From CAYLPJ01 sp964385465 (GTDB lineage Bacteria; Planctomycetota; Phycisphaerae; SM23-33), in the NCBI GenBank assembly GCA_964385465.1, contig CAYLPJ010000035.1:1-64000 (forward strand): a stretch of DNA of 64,000 bases. Reading direction: 5' to 3'. A program made the translations under genes and the position numbers. Positions 50,922 through 58,408 of the stretch are shown here, in pieces. Each line of letters begins with the position of its first letter. The first letter of the stretch is position 1. Below the pieces are notes generated by a model. It was not told the DNA's origin, made no database searches, and was given only the letters and a program-made list of their open reading frames with translations.

Positions 50922-53041
50922 GTCAGAGCCCCCCGACACAGACGCCCGACGCCGCGCCGGCCCCAACCGGGCTCGGCCGGCTGCTGGCACACCACGATAT
51001 CGTCTTCGCCGCCGGGCTGACCTGCGTGCTGGCCACGCTGCTGCTGCCCCTGCCGACCTTCCTGATGGACATGCTGCTCTCGACGAGCATCGCGGTGGCG
51101 CTGGCGACGCTGGTGATCACGCTGTCGGCCAGGGAGTCGCTGGAGTTCTCCACCTTCCCGTCGCTGCTGCTGTTCCTGACGCTGTTCCGCCTGTCGCTGA
51201 ACGTCGCCTCGACCCGCCTGATCCTCCTCCAGGGCGACGCCGGGGAGATCATCGAGTTCTTCGGGCAGATGGTCGTCGGCGGGCAGCTCATCGTCGGGCT
51301 CGTGGTCTTCCTCATCCTCGTGGTCATCCAGTTCGTCGTCATCACCAAGGGCTCCGAGCGGATCAGCGAGGTCGCCGCCAGGTTCAACCTCGACGCCATG
51401 CCGGGCAAGCAGATGGCCATCGACGCCGACCTGAACGCCGGCCTGATCGGCGAGGCCGACGCCCGCGACCGCCGGGAGAAGATCGTCCGCGAGAGCGAGT
51501 TCTACGGCTCGATGGACGGTGCGAGCAAGTTCATCCGCGGCGACGCCATCGCCGGGCTGATCATCACCGGGATCAACCTCGTCGGCGGGTTCGTGATGGG
51601 CATGAGCCGCGGGATGGACGCCTCGGAGTCCATGCGGACCTACTCGATCCTCGCCGTCGGAGACGGGCTGGTCAGCCAGATCCCCGCCCTGGTCATCTCC
51701 ACCTCCGCCGGCTTCCTCATCTCCAAGACATCCAGCACCGGGGACGTCAGCCAGGACCTCGCCCGCCAACTGCTCGCCAAGAGCCGCCCGCTGTGGATCG
51801 CCTCGGCCATCCTCGCCGCCATGGTGTTCGTGCCCGGGTTCCCCAAGCTGCCCTTCGTGATGCTCTCGCTGGCTGCCGGGGCCACCGCCAGGGCGCTGTC
51901 CCGGCGGGAACGGGCCGAGGGGCAGGCCGCCGCGACGCCCGCCGCCGATGCCGACGAGTCGGCCGAGCCGCCCGTCGAGGAACTGCTGGACGTCGACCGC
52001 ATCGCCGTGCAGGTCGGCCCCCGGCTGATCAAGACGATCGACCCGCGGCGCAAGAGCAGCCTCTCGCACCGCATCGGCCCGTTGCGGCGGAAATTCGCCG
52101 AGAGGCACGGGCTCATCCTGCCGCTGATCCGCCTGCGCGACAACGTCTCGCTGAAGCCGGCCACCTACGAGATCCGCCTGAACAACCACGTCGTCGGCAC
52201 CGGGCAGCTCGAGGCGGACCACTTCATGGCGATGGACCCCGGCACGGTGCAGAACCCCATCGAGGGCACGCCCGCGGTCGAGCCGGTCTTCCAACTGCCC
52301 GCGCTGTGGATCACCCCCGAGCAGAAGACCGAGGCCGAGATCCGCGGCTACACCGTGGTGGACCCCGAGAGCGTGCTGATCACCCACCTGTCCGAGACGC
52401 TGCGGACGCACGCCCACGAGGTGCTCAGCCGCGACGACGTCCAGCAGCTCGTCGACCGGCTGCGGGAGCGCCAGCCGACGCTGGTCAACACCGTCGTCGG
52501 CGAGGCCGTCTCCCTGGCCCTGCTGCACCGCGTGCTCCAGAACCTCCTGCGGGACGGCATCCCGGTGCGGGACCTCTCGAAGATCCTCGAGGGCCTCGGC
52601 GAGCACGCCTCGCGGACCAAGGACCCCGAGACCCTCACCGAGCTGACGCGGAAGTCCCTTGCACGGACGATCACCGAGCAGCACAGCGACTTCGCCGGGC
52701 GCGTCCGCGCCGTCGTGCTCGAGCCCTCGCTGGAGTACGAGCTCCGCAGCGGGCTGGCCGGCGAGGACAACGCCCGCGCGGCCGGGATTCCCCCGGAGAA
52801 AGGCTTGGAGATCGCCCGGGCCACCGCCGACGTGTGGAAGAGGGCCATGGAGCAGGGCCACGACGGCGCCGTGTTACTTTGCGACCCGATGCTCCGGCCC
52901 CACCTGGCCGGGATGCTGCGGCGGCAGATCCCGCCGCTGGCGGTGGTCGCCTACGACGAGATCGTGCCCGGCACGGACATCGAGTCCGTCGGGACGGTGA
53001 CGCTGAAGAAGGCCTCGGCGCCGGCGCCTCAGCCGGCGTGA
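50918..53041 (+). CDS. flhA: export gate protein FlhA
   Basis: A 707-residue export-gate protein with about eight N-terminal membrane helices and a large cytoplasmic domain. LLLFLTLFRLSLNVASTRLI, GQMVVGGQLIVGLVVFLILV and GSERISEVAARFNLDAMPGK QMAIDADLNAGLI are the family signature. The C-terminal domain (LPLIRLRDNVSLKPATYEIR) docks FliJ and chaperones. Full length. flhF and flhG, often next to it, are absent here. Confidence 0.98.
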   Translation: MSQSPPTQTPDAAPAPTGLGRLLAHHDIVFAAGLTCVLATLLLPLPTFLMDMLLSTSIAVALATLVITLSARESLEFSTFPSLLLFLTLFRLSLNVASTRLILLQGDAGEIIEFFGQMVVGGQLIVGLVVFLILVVIQFVVITKGSERISEVAARFNLDAMPGKQMAIDADLNAGLIGEADARDRREKIVRESEFYGSMDGASKFIRGDAIAGLIITGINLVGGFVMGMSRGMDASESMRTYSILAVGDGLVSQIPALVISTSAGFLISKTSSTGDVSQDLARQLLAKSRPLWIASAILAAMVFVPGFPKLPFVMLSLAAGATARALSRRERAEGQAAATPAADADESAEPPVEELLDVDRIAVQVGPRLIKTIDPRRKSSLSHRIGPLRRKFAERHGLILPLIRLRDNVSLKPATYEIRLNNHVVGTGQLEADHFMAMDPGTVQNPIEGTPAVEPVFQLPALWITPEQKTEAEIRGYTVVDPESVLITHLSETLRTHAHEVLSRDDVQQLVDRLRERQPTLVNTVVGEAVSLALLHRVLQNLLRDGIPVRDLSKILEGLGEHASRTKDPETLTELTRKSLARTITEQHSDFAGRVRAVVLEPSLEYELRSGLAGEDNARAAGIPPEKGLEIARATADVWKRAMEQGHDGAVLLCDPMLRPHLAGMLRRQIPPLAVVAYDEIVPGTDIESVGTVTLKKASAPAPQPA

Positions 53042-53064
53042 TCGGGGCCTGGAGAGAATGATTC

Positions 53065-53295
53065 GTGCGACGCGTAGCGGTCGCCATCGCGGTGGGGGGG
53101 CTGTTCGTGCTGGCGGGCGTCGGCTGCCTCGCCGACGTGCCCGTCGAGACCTGCGCCCTGCGCGCGGGCGTCGGGGCGGTGGTGCTGTACGTGCTGGCCC
53201 GAGCGGCCGGCGACGTGTTGTTGAAGGTCTGCGTCGACGCCATGGTCCGCAGCCGGCAAGAGAAGGAACCTGCACGTGACCCCGGGAACTCCTGA
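53065..53295 (+). CDS. small two-helix membrane protein between flhA and fliA
   Basis: A 76-residue protein with GTG start; GGAGAG lies about 9 bases upstream. Two hydrophobic stretches, VAIAVGGLFVLAGVGCLAD and AGVGAVVLYVLARAAGDVLL, flank VPVETC. It overlaps fliA by 20 bp. I do not recognise it. Its place in the operon suggests a flagellar role; it occupies the slot where flhF/flhG lie in many bacteria. Confidence 0.6.
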   Translation: MRRVAVAIAVGGLFVLAGVGCLADVPVETCALRAGVGAVVLYVLARAAGDVLLKVCVDAMVRSRQEKEPARDPGNS

Positions 53296-54064
53296 CATCG
53301 CGGAAGAGACGACCCCGCGGCACCTCCGCGCGCGGGCGTCGGCGGCCTACGCCGAGCAGTCGCGGGCCTCGCTGGAGGAGCGGTGGATCCTCGACCACCT
53401 GCCGCTGGTCCGCCACGTGGTCAACAAGGTCACCGGCTCGACGGGCTACCGCGGCGACGTGGACGACCTGATCTCCGCCGGCACGCTGGGGCTGGTCAAG
53501 GCCGCCCGCGCCTTCGACCCCGGGCGCGACTCGGAGTTCAAGACCTACGCCTACATCCGCGTTCGCGGGGCGGTCATCGACGAGCTGCGAAGCCGCTCCT
53601 TCGTCCCCTCCAGCGTCCACGGGCAGGTCCGGGCCGTGCGCCGGGCCTACGAGGCCCTCGCCGCCGAGACCGGGCGGGCGCCCTGCGACGACGAGCTCGC
53701 CGCCCGCGCGGGCATCACCACCGCCCAGCTCTACCGGACGCTCCAGGAGGCCCGCAAGCAGCAGTTCCTCTCGATCCACGGCCTCGACGACGACGAGGAC
53801 GCGGCCCTCGGCGGCTTCCTGCCACCCGACGCCGCGCCCGGGCCCGACGCCCGCGCCGAGCGGAAGGAGGCCCTCGCACGCCTCGCCGACGCCGTCGGCG
53901 CACTGCCCGAACGCGAGCGCCTGGTCCTGCTGCTCTACTACGAACGTGACCTGACCATGCGGGAGGCCGCCGAGGTGCTCGGGATCACCGAGAGCCGCGT
54001 CAGCCAGATTCACGCCGCCGCCCTGTTCAAGCTGTCCATGCGGCTGAAGGAGCAGGCGTCATGA
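53276..54064 (+). CDS. fliA: flagellar sigma factor FliA (sigma-28)
   Basis: A 262-residue sigma factor with GTG start after AGAAGGAAC. Region 2 reads LPLVRHVVNKV ... DVDDLISAGTLGLVKAARAF, FKTYAYIRVRGAVIDELRS. Region 3 is RAPCDDELAARAGITTAQLY. Region 4 is LPERERLVLLLYYERDLTMR EAAEVLGITESRVSQIHAAA. It should direct the sigma-28 promoters seen before both flagellins and fliD. Overlaps the next small gene by 4 bp. Confidence 0.95.
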   Translation: MTPGTPDIAEETTPRHLRARASAAYAEQSRASLEERWILDHLPLVRHVVNKVTGSTGYRGDVDDLISAGTLGLVKAARAFDPGRDSEFKTYAYIRVRGAVIDELRSRSFVPSSVHGQVRAVRRAYEALAAETGRAPCDDELAARAGITTAQLYRTLQEARKQQFLSIHGLDDDEDAALGGFLPPDAAPGPDARAERKEALARLADAVGALPERERLVLLLYYERDLTMREAAEVLGITESRVSQIHAAALFKLSMRLKEQAS

Positions 54065-54384
54065 CCGCCGAAGGCGATTATGCGATTCACCGGACGACCG
54101 GCACCGGGGAGATCGGGCTGTTCCCCGCGGTCTCCAACCGCAAGGAAGACACCCCGCGCCGCCGGCCCGAGGGCAGGAAGAAGCGCCGCCGCGGCGAGGA
54201 CGAGCCCGAGGACAGCCCCGGCGACGAGGGCGTCGAGGTCGAGCTGACGGGCCTGGACGCCGAGGACGCCGAGGCCGACCCCGACGAGGCCGACGAGGCC
54301 GACCCCGCCGGGGACGGCGACGAGAGCCCCTCGAACCTCCCGGCCCGCGGCGAGGACCGCCCCAGCGTGGACTACCTGGCGTGA
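54061..54384 (+). CDS. small acidic protein of unknown function downstream of fliA
   Basis: A 107-residue protein whose ATG overlaps the fliA stop by 4 bp. The N-terminal 30 residues (MTAEGDYAIHRTTGTGEIGL FPAVSNRKED) look ordered. A basic run (RRRPEGRKKRRRGED) and a long Asp/Glu/Ala tail follow and are probably disordered. No known domain is recognised. Confidence 0.55.
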   Translation: MTAEGDYAIHRTTGTGEIGLFPAVSNRKEDTPRRRPEGRKKRRRGEDEPEDSPGDEGVEVELTGLDAEDAEADPDEADEADPAGDGDESPSNLPARGEDRPSVDYLA

Positions 54385-54412
54385 GAGCGCCGGCGAGAGA
54401 AGGAACCGGACG

Positions 54413-54667
54413 ATGACTCAACGGCTGCGAGGCGTATTGAAGGCCTCACGGACCCGCCCGGCGGGGCGGCGGGAGATCGGCGCCGCGCCCCCGACGCCTG
54501 TCGGCCCGTCGGCCTCGGCACGGATCGTACACCGCGACGACGGGCAGGCCGTCGTCGAGATTACCTGCGGCTGCGGCCAGGTCACCCGGCTGCGCTGCAC
54601 CTGGCCGGCCGGCGCGTCGGCCGATATGCAGGCTCACAACGGCTCAGAGACAGGAGAGCAGAGATGA
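54413..54667 (+). CDS. small Cys-motif protein, possible zinc knuckle
   Basis: An 84-residue protein with a basic N-terminus (RGVLKASRTRPAGRREIGAA) and one beta-rich motif, RDDGQAVVEITCGCGQVTRL RC. The C-x-C and later Cys could hold a metal, but a fourth ligand is not obvious. GAGAAGGAA precedes the ATG. It overlaps the lipoprotein gene after it by 4 bp. Confidence 0.55.
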   Translation: MTQRLRGVLKASRTRPAGRREIGAAPPTPVGPSASARIVHRDDGQAVVEITCGCGQVTRLRCTWPAGASADMQAHNGSETGEQR

Positions 54668-55257
54668 AGCGCGTGATGATCGTTCTCGTGGTGGCGGGGG
54701 GGTTGATGCTGATCGGCTGCGACCGGATGACCTTCGGCCCGTCCACCCCGCCGTCCCCGTCGCGGGCGTCGGCCAGGACGATGCCCGCCGACCCGCCGCC
54801 CCCCGCCGACCCGCCGCCGCAGGCGGACTACCTGGTGGACTCCGCCGTCCGCGGCGACGAGGAGACCGACGGGCAGGGGGCGGTGGACGTGGCGCTGGAA
54901 TGGTCCCGCAAGTACGCCCGCACCGCCGAGCAGCTCCTCGCTGCCCAGCAGTCCAGCAAGGAGCTGGCCAAGGAGAACCAGCGCCTGCTGGCCGAGGCGG
55001 CGCGGATGAGGATGGAGCTGGAGCAGGCCCAGAAGGAGCTGTCCGACGCCAACGAGATGGTCGTCGAGCAGGCCAAGCGCCTCCAGGAGTGGAAGCGCCA
55101 CGTCCTGGGCTACCGCGAGGAGATGCTCGGTGCCCAGCAGGCCCAGATGGAGGCCATCAAGAAGGTCCTCGTGCTGCTCGGCGCGGAGGTCCCCCGCCGG
55201 GCGGCCTCAACAGGCGCCAACGCCAAGGACGCCGGCCATGTCGCCTCGACGCGGTAA
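54664..55257 (+). CDS. coiled-coil lipoprotein
   Basis: A 197-residue lipoprotein. The signal peptide ends in lipobox LMLIGC (Cys19). A Pro-rich linker (residues 28-60) leads to a long coiled coil (75-150: LLAAQQSSKELAKENQRLLA, AARMRMELEQAQKELSDANE). It is likely a spacer anchored in the outer or inner membrane. Overlaps the next lipoprotein gene by 20 bp; both belong to the flagellar operon, so a motor-collar or ring role is possible. Confidence 0.7.
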   Translation: MKRVMIVLVVAGGLMLIGCDRMTFGPSTPPSPSRASARTMPADPPPPADPPPQADYLVDSAVRGDEETDGQGAVDVALEWSRKYARTAEQLLAAQQSSKELAKENQRLLAEAARMRMELEQAQKELSDANEMVVEQAKRLQEWKRHVLGYREEMLGAQQAQMEAIKKVLVLLGAEVPRRAASTGANAKDAGHVASTR

Positions 55258-56029
55258 GACCATCCTGATCGCCGCCCTGGCCCTTGCCGGGGCCCTGGCC
55301 GGCTGCTCGCAGCCGCCGCCTCCGCCGCGGGTTGCGCCGATCGGTTTCGCGCTGCCCTCGCCGCGCGTGGTCGCGGGGCTGCGCCGCGTGGTGTTCGTCG
55401 AGCTCCACGGCGGGCGGGCCTGCTCGCCCGGCATCGCCCGGAGCACCACCCACGCCCTCGCCGACGCCGTCGCGGCGCGGAAGCTCTTCCACGTCGACGT
55501 CCTCCACCGCGAGGACGCCGCCTGCCGCGACCTGCCCCTGGACCGCCTGGACGCCCTGACCCTCGAGGAGCTCTCGCTGATCCGCAAGACGCTCCGCTGC
55601 GACGCCGTCATGTTCGGGCGCATCACGCGATTCGCGCCCTTCCCGAGGATGCAGCTCGGGCTCTACGTCAAGCTGCTGGACCTCAAGAAAGGTATGCTGG
55701 CCTGGGGCGTGGACCACGTGTGGGACTCCACCGAGCGCGAGGTCGAGCGGCGCATCCAGTGGTACTTCTGCACCGAGGTCCGCGACGGCTACGAGCCCAT
55801 CGGCCACGACCTCGTGCTCAAGAGCCCCCGGGCGTTCCAGCGGTTTGTCTCACACGAGGCGGCCGGGACGTTGCCCGAGGGCAGGGCGCGGTCGCGCCGC
55901 AAGGCGTCGCGGGCGACGGCGGCGGACCGGCGGGAGCCGGCGGACGTCGCCCCGCGGCGGGTCGAGATGCCCGAGGCGCCGGTGGGCCCTGGAAAAACTC
56001 TCTCAAGAATCCGCCCGGAGGCACGATGA
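55238..56029 (+). CDS. lipoprotein with CsgG/FlgO-like fold appearance
   Basis: A 263-residue lipoprotein; lipobox ALAGC (Cys23). The body reads VVFVELHGGRACSPGIARST THALADAVAAR, then LIRKTLRCDAVMFGRITRFA and YVKLLDLKKGMLAWGVDHVW. This order (small-residue helix, then a strand with an A/D-V-x-GxI motif, then L-x-D-x-xxG-x-xxW) resembles CsgG, TolB-N and FlgO-type lipoproteins. FlgO belongs to the outer-membrane disk of Vibrio motors. The basic C-terminal tail is probably disordered. The resemblance is by eye. Confidence 0.6.
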   Translation: MSPRRGKTILIAALALAGALAGCSQPPPPPRVAPIGFALPSPRVVAGLRRVVFVELHGGRACSPGIARSTTHALADAVAARKLFHVDVLHREDAACRDLPLDRLDALTLEELSLIRKTLRCDAVMFGRITRFAPFPRMQLGLYVKLLDLKKGMLAWGVDHVWDSTEREVERRIQWYFCTEVRDGYEPIGHDLVLKSPRAFQRFVSHEAAGTLPEGRARSRRKASRATAADRREPADVAPRRVEMPEAPVGPGKTLSRIRPEAR

Positions 56030-56340
56030 TGAACGTGAACGGTCCTGAAGGAGTTTCGAGCGTGCGGATTGACGGAACATACGGCCCCGGCCCACGACGG
56101 GCCTCGGACGAGCAGGCCCCCGGCTCGGCCGGTGCCGGCGGGGCGGGCGCGGCGGGCAGCATCGGGCCCGACGCCGAGGTGATCGCCTCCCAGCAGAAGC
56201 TGATCGACGAGGCCGCCGCGGCCCCGGCGGTGCGGACAGAGGTCGTCGAGGCCGCCCGCGCCATGCTGGAAGCGGGCACGCTGGACACCCCCGAGGCCGC
56301 CGCCCGCGCGGCCGAAGCCCTCCTGGATCGCGGTATCTGA
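56026..56340 (+). CDS. putative anti-sigma-28 factor FlgM
   Basis: A 104-residue protein. CGGAGGCACG precedes adjacent ATGs at 56026 and 56029. The disordered N-terminal half contains a VSSVRIDGTYGPGPRRASD start, and the C-terminus VRTEVVEAARAMLEAGTLDT PEAAARAAEALLDRG parallels the FlgM helices that bind FliA (R-x-x-x-V-x-x-x-R/K-x-x-I-x-x-G-x-x, then A-x-x-LL). It lies right before the flagellin genes and in the fliA operon, as expected. Sequence is divergent, so the call is tentative. Confidence 0.6.
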   Translation: MMNVNGPEGVSSVRIDGTYGPGPRRASDEQAPGSAGAGGAGAAGSIGPDAEVIASQQKLIDEAAAAPAVRTEVVEAARAMLEAGTLDTPEAAARAAEALLDRGI

Positions 56341-56644
56341 CCTCTCTCCCCTCGCCTCGCCGGTCGGCCGGCGGGGCGTGCGGTCTATTCGACCCTCTCA
56401 GGTTTTTCCGGGGATTCCTCTGCGCTACTTAAGTCGCCCCCTCTGCGGTTCGATAGCGTGGGTACGGCTTCGGCCGTCGGGCACAACAGATTCCCAGAGG
56501 ACAAAGCAGAGGCGGTTCCACGGGTCGCGTTGATCCGGGGTACCTGGAGGAGTGGCGGGCCTGCGGTGGGCTCTCACCCCTGCATGTCTCACGCCAGAGG
56601 GATGGCGCGAGGCTGACCGTCAAATTTCTTAGAGGAGAGAGACG
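56341..56644. other. 304-bp flagellin 1 promoter and leader
   Basis: Contains the sigma-28 promoter and a leader of about 180 bases with several GGA triplets (CCAGAGGACA, TGGAGGAGTG, TTAGAGGAGAGAG next to the start codon). No gene seen. Confidence 0.6.
56430..56456 (+). promoter_or_regulatory. sigma-28 promoter of flagellin 1
   Basis: TAAG, 15 bp, TTCGATAG, compared with the FliA consensus TAAA-N15-GCCGATAA. About 188 bp separate it from the ATG. Confidence 0.75.
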
Positions 56645-57835
56645 ATGCTGGCAATCAAGAACAACATTATGGCCGATGGTGCCGCGAGGAACCTGAGCAC
56701 CAGCTATGACAAGCTGGGCACATCGGTCGAGAGGCTTTCGTCCGGCCTGCGCATCAACAGCGCGAAGGACGACGCGGCCGGGCTGGCGGTCCGCGAGCTG
56801 ATCCGCGCGGACGTCGCGGCCTTCCAGCAAGGCTCGCGGAACGCTCGCGACGCGATCTCGATGCTTCAGACCGCCGAGGGCGGGCTGTCGATGATCGACG
56901 ACATCCTCGTCCGCATGCGGGAGCTGGCCGAGCAGGCCGGCACGGACTCCTACTCGTCCACCCAGGTCTCCATCATGCAGTCGGAGTTCGACGAACTCGC
57001 CGAGGAGATCACCCGGATCGCCAACAACACCGAGTTCAACGAGAACAACCTGTTGGACAGCACCGCCTCCGACGCGTTCACCATCGCCCTCGGCGGCGGG
57101 CTCGTGGCCGGGCAGACCATCAAGATCGACAAGCAGGACATGACCGCCGAGACGCTGGGCGTCGGCGGGGCGGTCGAGATCGCCTCCGGGCGCGGCGTCG
57201 GGGCCCTGACCGACAACTACTTCACCGGCGACGATGCCGCCGACGACGTGACCTTCACGTTCGACGGCTCCGAGAGCGCCACGATGACCATCGGGGCCGG
57301 CAGCAAGACGCTCAGCGAGGTCGTCACGGCGCTGAACGAGTCCAGCCGCTCGGCCGAGGCCGGCTGGGAGATTGCCACGGCGGCCTACAACAGCGACACC
57401 GGTCAGTACACGCTGAAGCTGTCCCACCACACCGCCGGCGACGTCGCCTTCGCCGTCAGCGACACCGGCGCGCCGACGTGGGCGGCCGACCTCGGCGGCG
57501 ACGCGGTCGACACCGCCAGCTTCACCAACACCGACGGTGCCGACAGCCTCACCCTCGGCACGCAGGCGGCCATCTCCGCCATCGAGACGGCCGTGTCCAC
57601 CAAGGACTCCTTCCGTGCCAAGCTGGGCTACATGATGAACCGCCTGGAGGCTGCCGGGCGGGTCATCGACATCCAGGCCGAGAACCTCCTGGCCGCCGAG
57701 AGCCGCGTCTCGGACGTGGACGTCGCGACCGAGATGGCCGCGATGACCCGCAACCAGGTTCTTGCCCAGGCCGGTGTCTCGATGCTGGCCCAGGCCAACT
57801 CCATGCCGCAGATGGCGCTTCAGCTTCTCGGCTGA
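56645..57835 (+). CDS. fliC: flagellin 1
   Basis: A 396-residue filament subunit. The conserved ends are clear: RLSSGLRINSAKDDAAGLAV and MIDDILVRMRELAEQAGTDS (N), ESRVSDVDVATEMAAMTRNQ VLAQAGVSMLAQAN (C). The middle (about 130-330) is an Asp/Thr/Ala-rich variable domain. No signal peptide, as for type III substrates. AGAGGAGAGAGACG precedes the ATG. Residues 130-369 are identical to flagellin 2. Confidence 0.97.
   Translation: MLAIKNNIMADGAARNLSTSYDKLGTSVERLSSGLRINSAKDDAAGLAVRELIRADVAAFQQGSRNARDAISMLQTAEGGLSMIDDILVRMRELAEQAGTDSYSSTQVSIMQSEFDELAEEITRIANNTEFNENNLLDSTASDAFTIALGGGLVAGQTIKIDKQDMTAETLGVGGAVEIASGRGVGALTDNYFTGDDAADDVTFTFDGSESATMTIGAGSKTLSEVVTALNESSRSAEAGWEIATAAYNSDTGQYTLKLSHHTAGDVAFAVSDTGAPTWAADLGGDAVDTASFTNTDGADSLTLGTQAAISAIETAVSTKDSFRAKLGYMMNRLEAAGRVIDIQAENLLAAESRVSDVDVATEMAAMTRNQVLAQAGVSMLAQANSMPQMALQLLG
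57032..57752 (+). repeat. 721-bp exact repeat, copy A (flagellin 1)
   Basis: Line-by-line comparison shows no difference from 58796-59516. Both edges lie within coding sequence: the base before (C against G) and the base after (A against G) differ. Confidence 0.95.
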
Positions 57836-57903
57836 CCGTCAGGCAGACATAGCTGATCGCGCCGGCTGATGGGGGGCCCCAGCCGGAGGCGAAACGCTCA
57901 CCC

Positions 57904-57946
57904 AAGGCGGGCCCGCCGACCGATCAGGTTGGTGGGCCCGCCTTCT
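57904..57946 (+). terminator. flagellin 1 terminator
   Basis: An 18-bp stem, AAGGCGGGCCCGCCGACC pairing with GGTTGGTGGGCCCGCCTT (two G-T pairs), encloses a 5-base loop and is followed by CTTC. The U-run is short, but stem strength and position support termination. Confidence 0.85.
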
Positions 57947-58205
57947 TCATGCGCGGATGCCAGGGGGCTGGGGGCGATCCAGACAGCTTATTCAGATTTT
58001 TCTTCTCAGAATCTACAAACTACCCAGACTGACAAATCCATTCATATAGCGCATGTCTCCTTTCTTTGTATGCTTTCATAGGCTCATTAATTCAAAGGGT
58101 TTAATCGCGAGATTGCCCGCAGATCGACCGGAGCGGGATCCCGGTTCGGCTAGACAACTGGCGGCTCTGTCGGGGTATTCGGAGTGTTTTCCGCCGCTGT
58201 GGGCC

Positions 58206-58232
58206 TCAAGTTCCGGGGACCCCCTACGATAA
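58206..58232 (+). promoter_or_regulatory. sigma-28 promoter of flagellin 2
   Basis: TCAA, 15 bp, TACGATAA. It shares the 15-bp spacing and CGATAA core with the fliD promoter. About 176 bp separate it from the ATG. Confidence 0.75.
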
Positions 58233-58408
58233 TCCCCTTGCCGTCGGATGCGTGAGGGAAACAGGCACCGGCGGCGGAACCTGCGGAGGGTGCTCGGGAC
58301 GTCCGGTTCGGCGGACCGACAGCAGCGTGTGATCGACACAGACGGGTCCGCGGCCTGTGGAGGGCCGGGACGAATACCGGCACCTTTCTAAGGAAACAGG
58401 AGAGTCTC

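Larger units (their letters stand above)
57836..58408. other. 573-bp gap between the two flagellin genes
   Basis: Holds a terminator, a strikingly AT-rich stretch (57985-58100) in otherwise GC-rich DNA, the sigma-28 promoter of flagellin 2 and its leader of about 170 bases. The AT-rich part has short inverted repeats (AGATT and AATCT at about 57995-58014; ATTAA and TTAAT at about 58086-58105). No gene seen. Confidence 0.6.
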
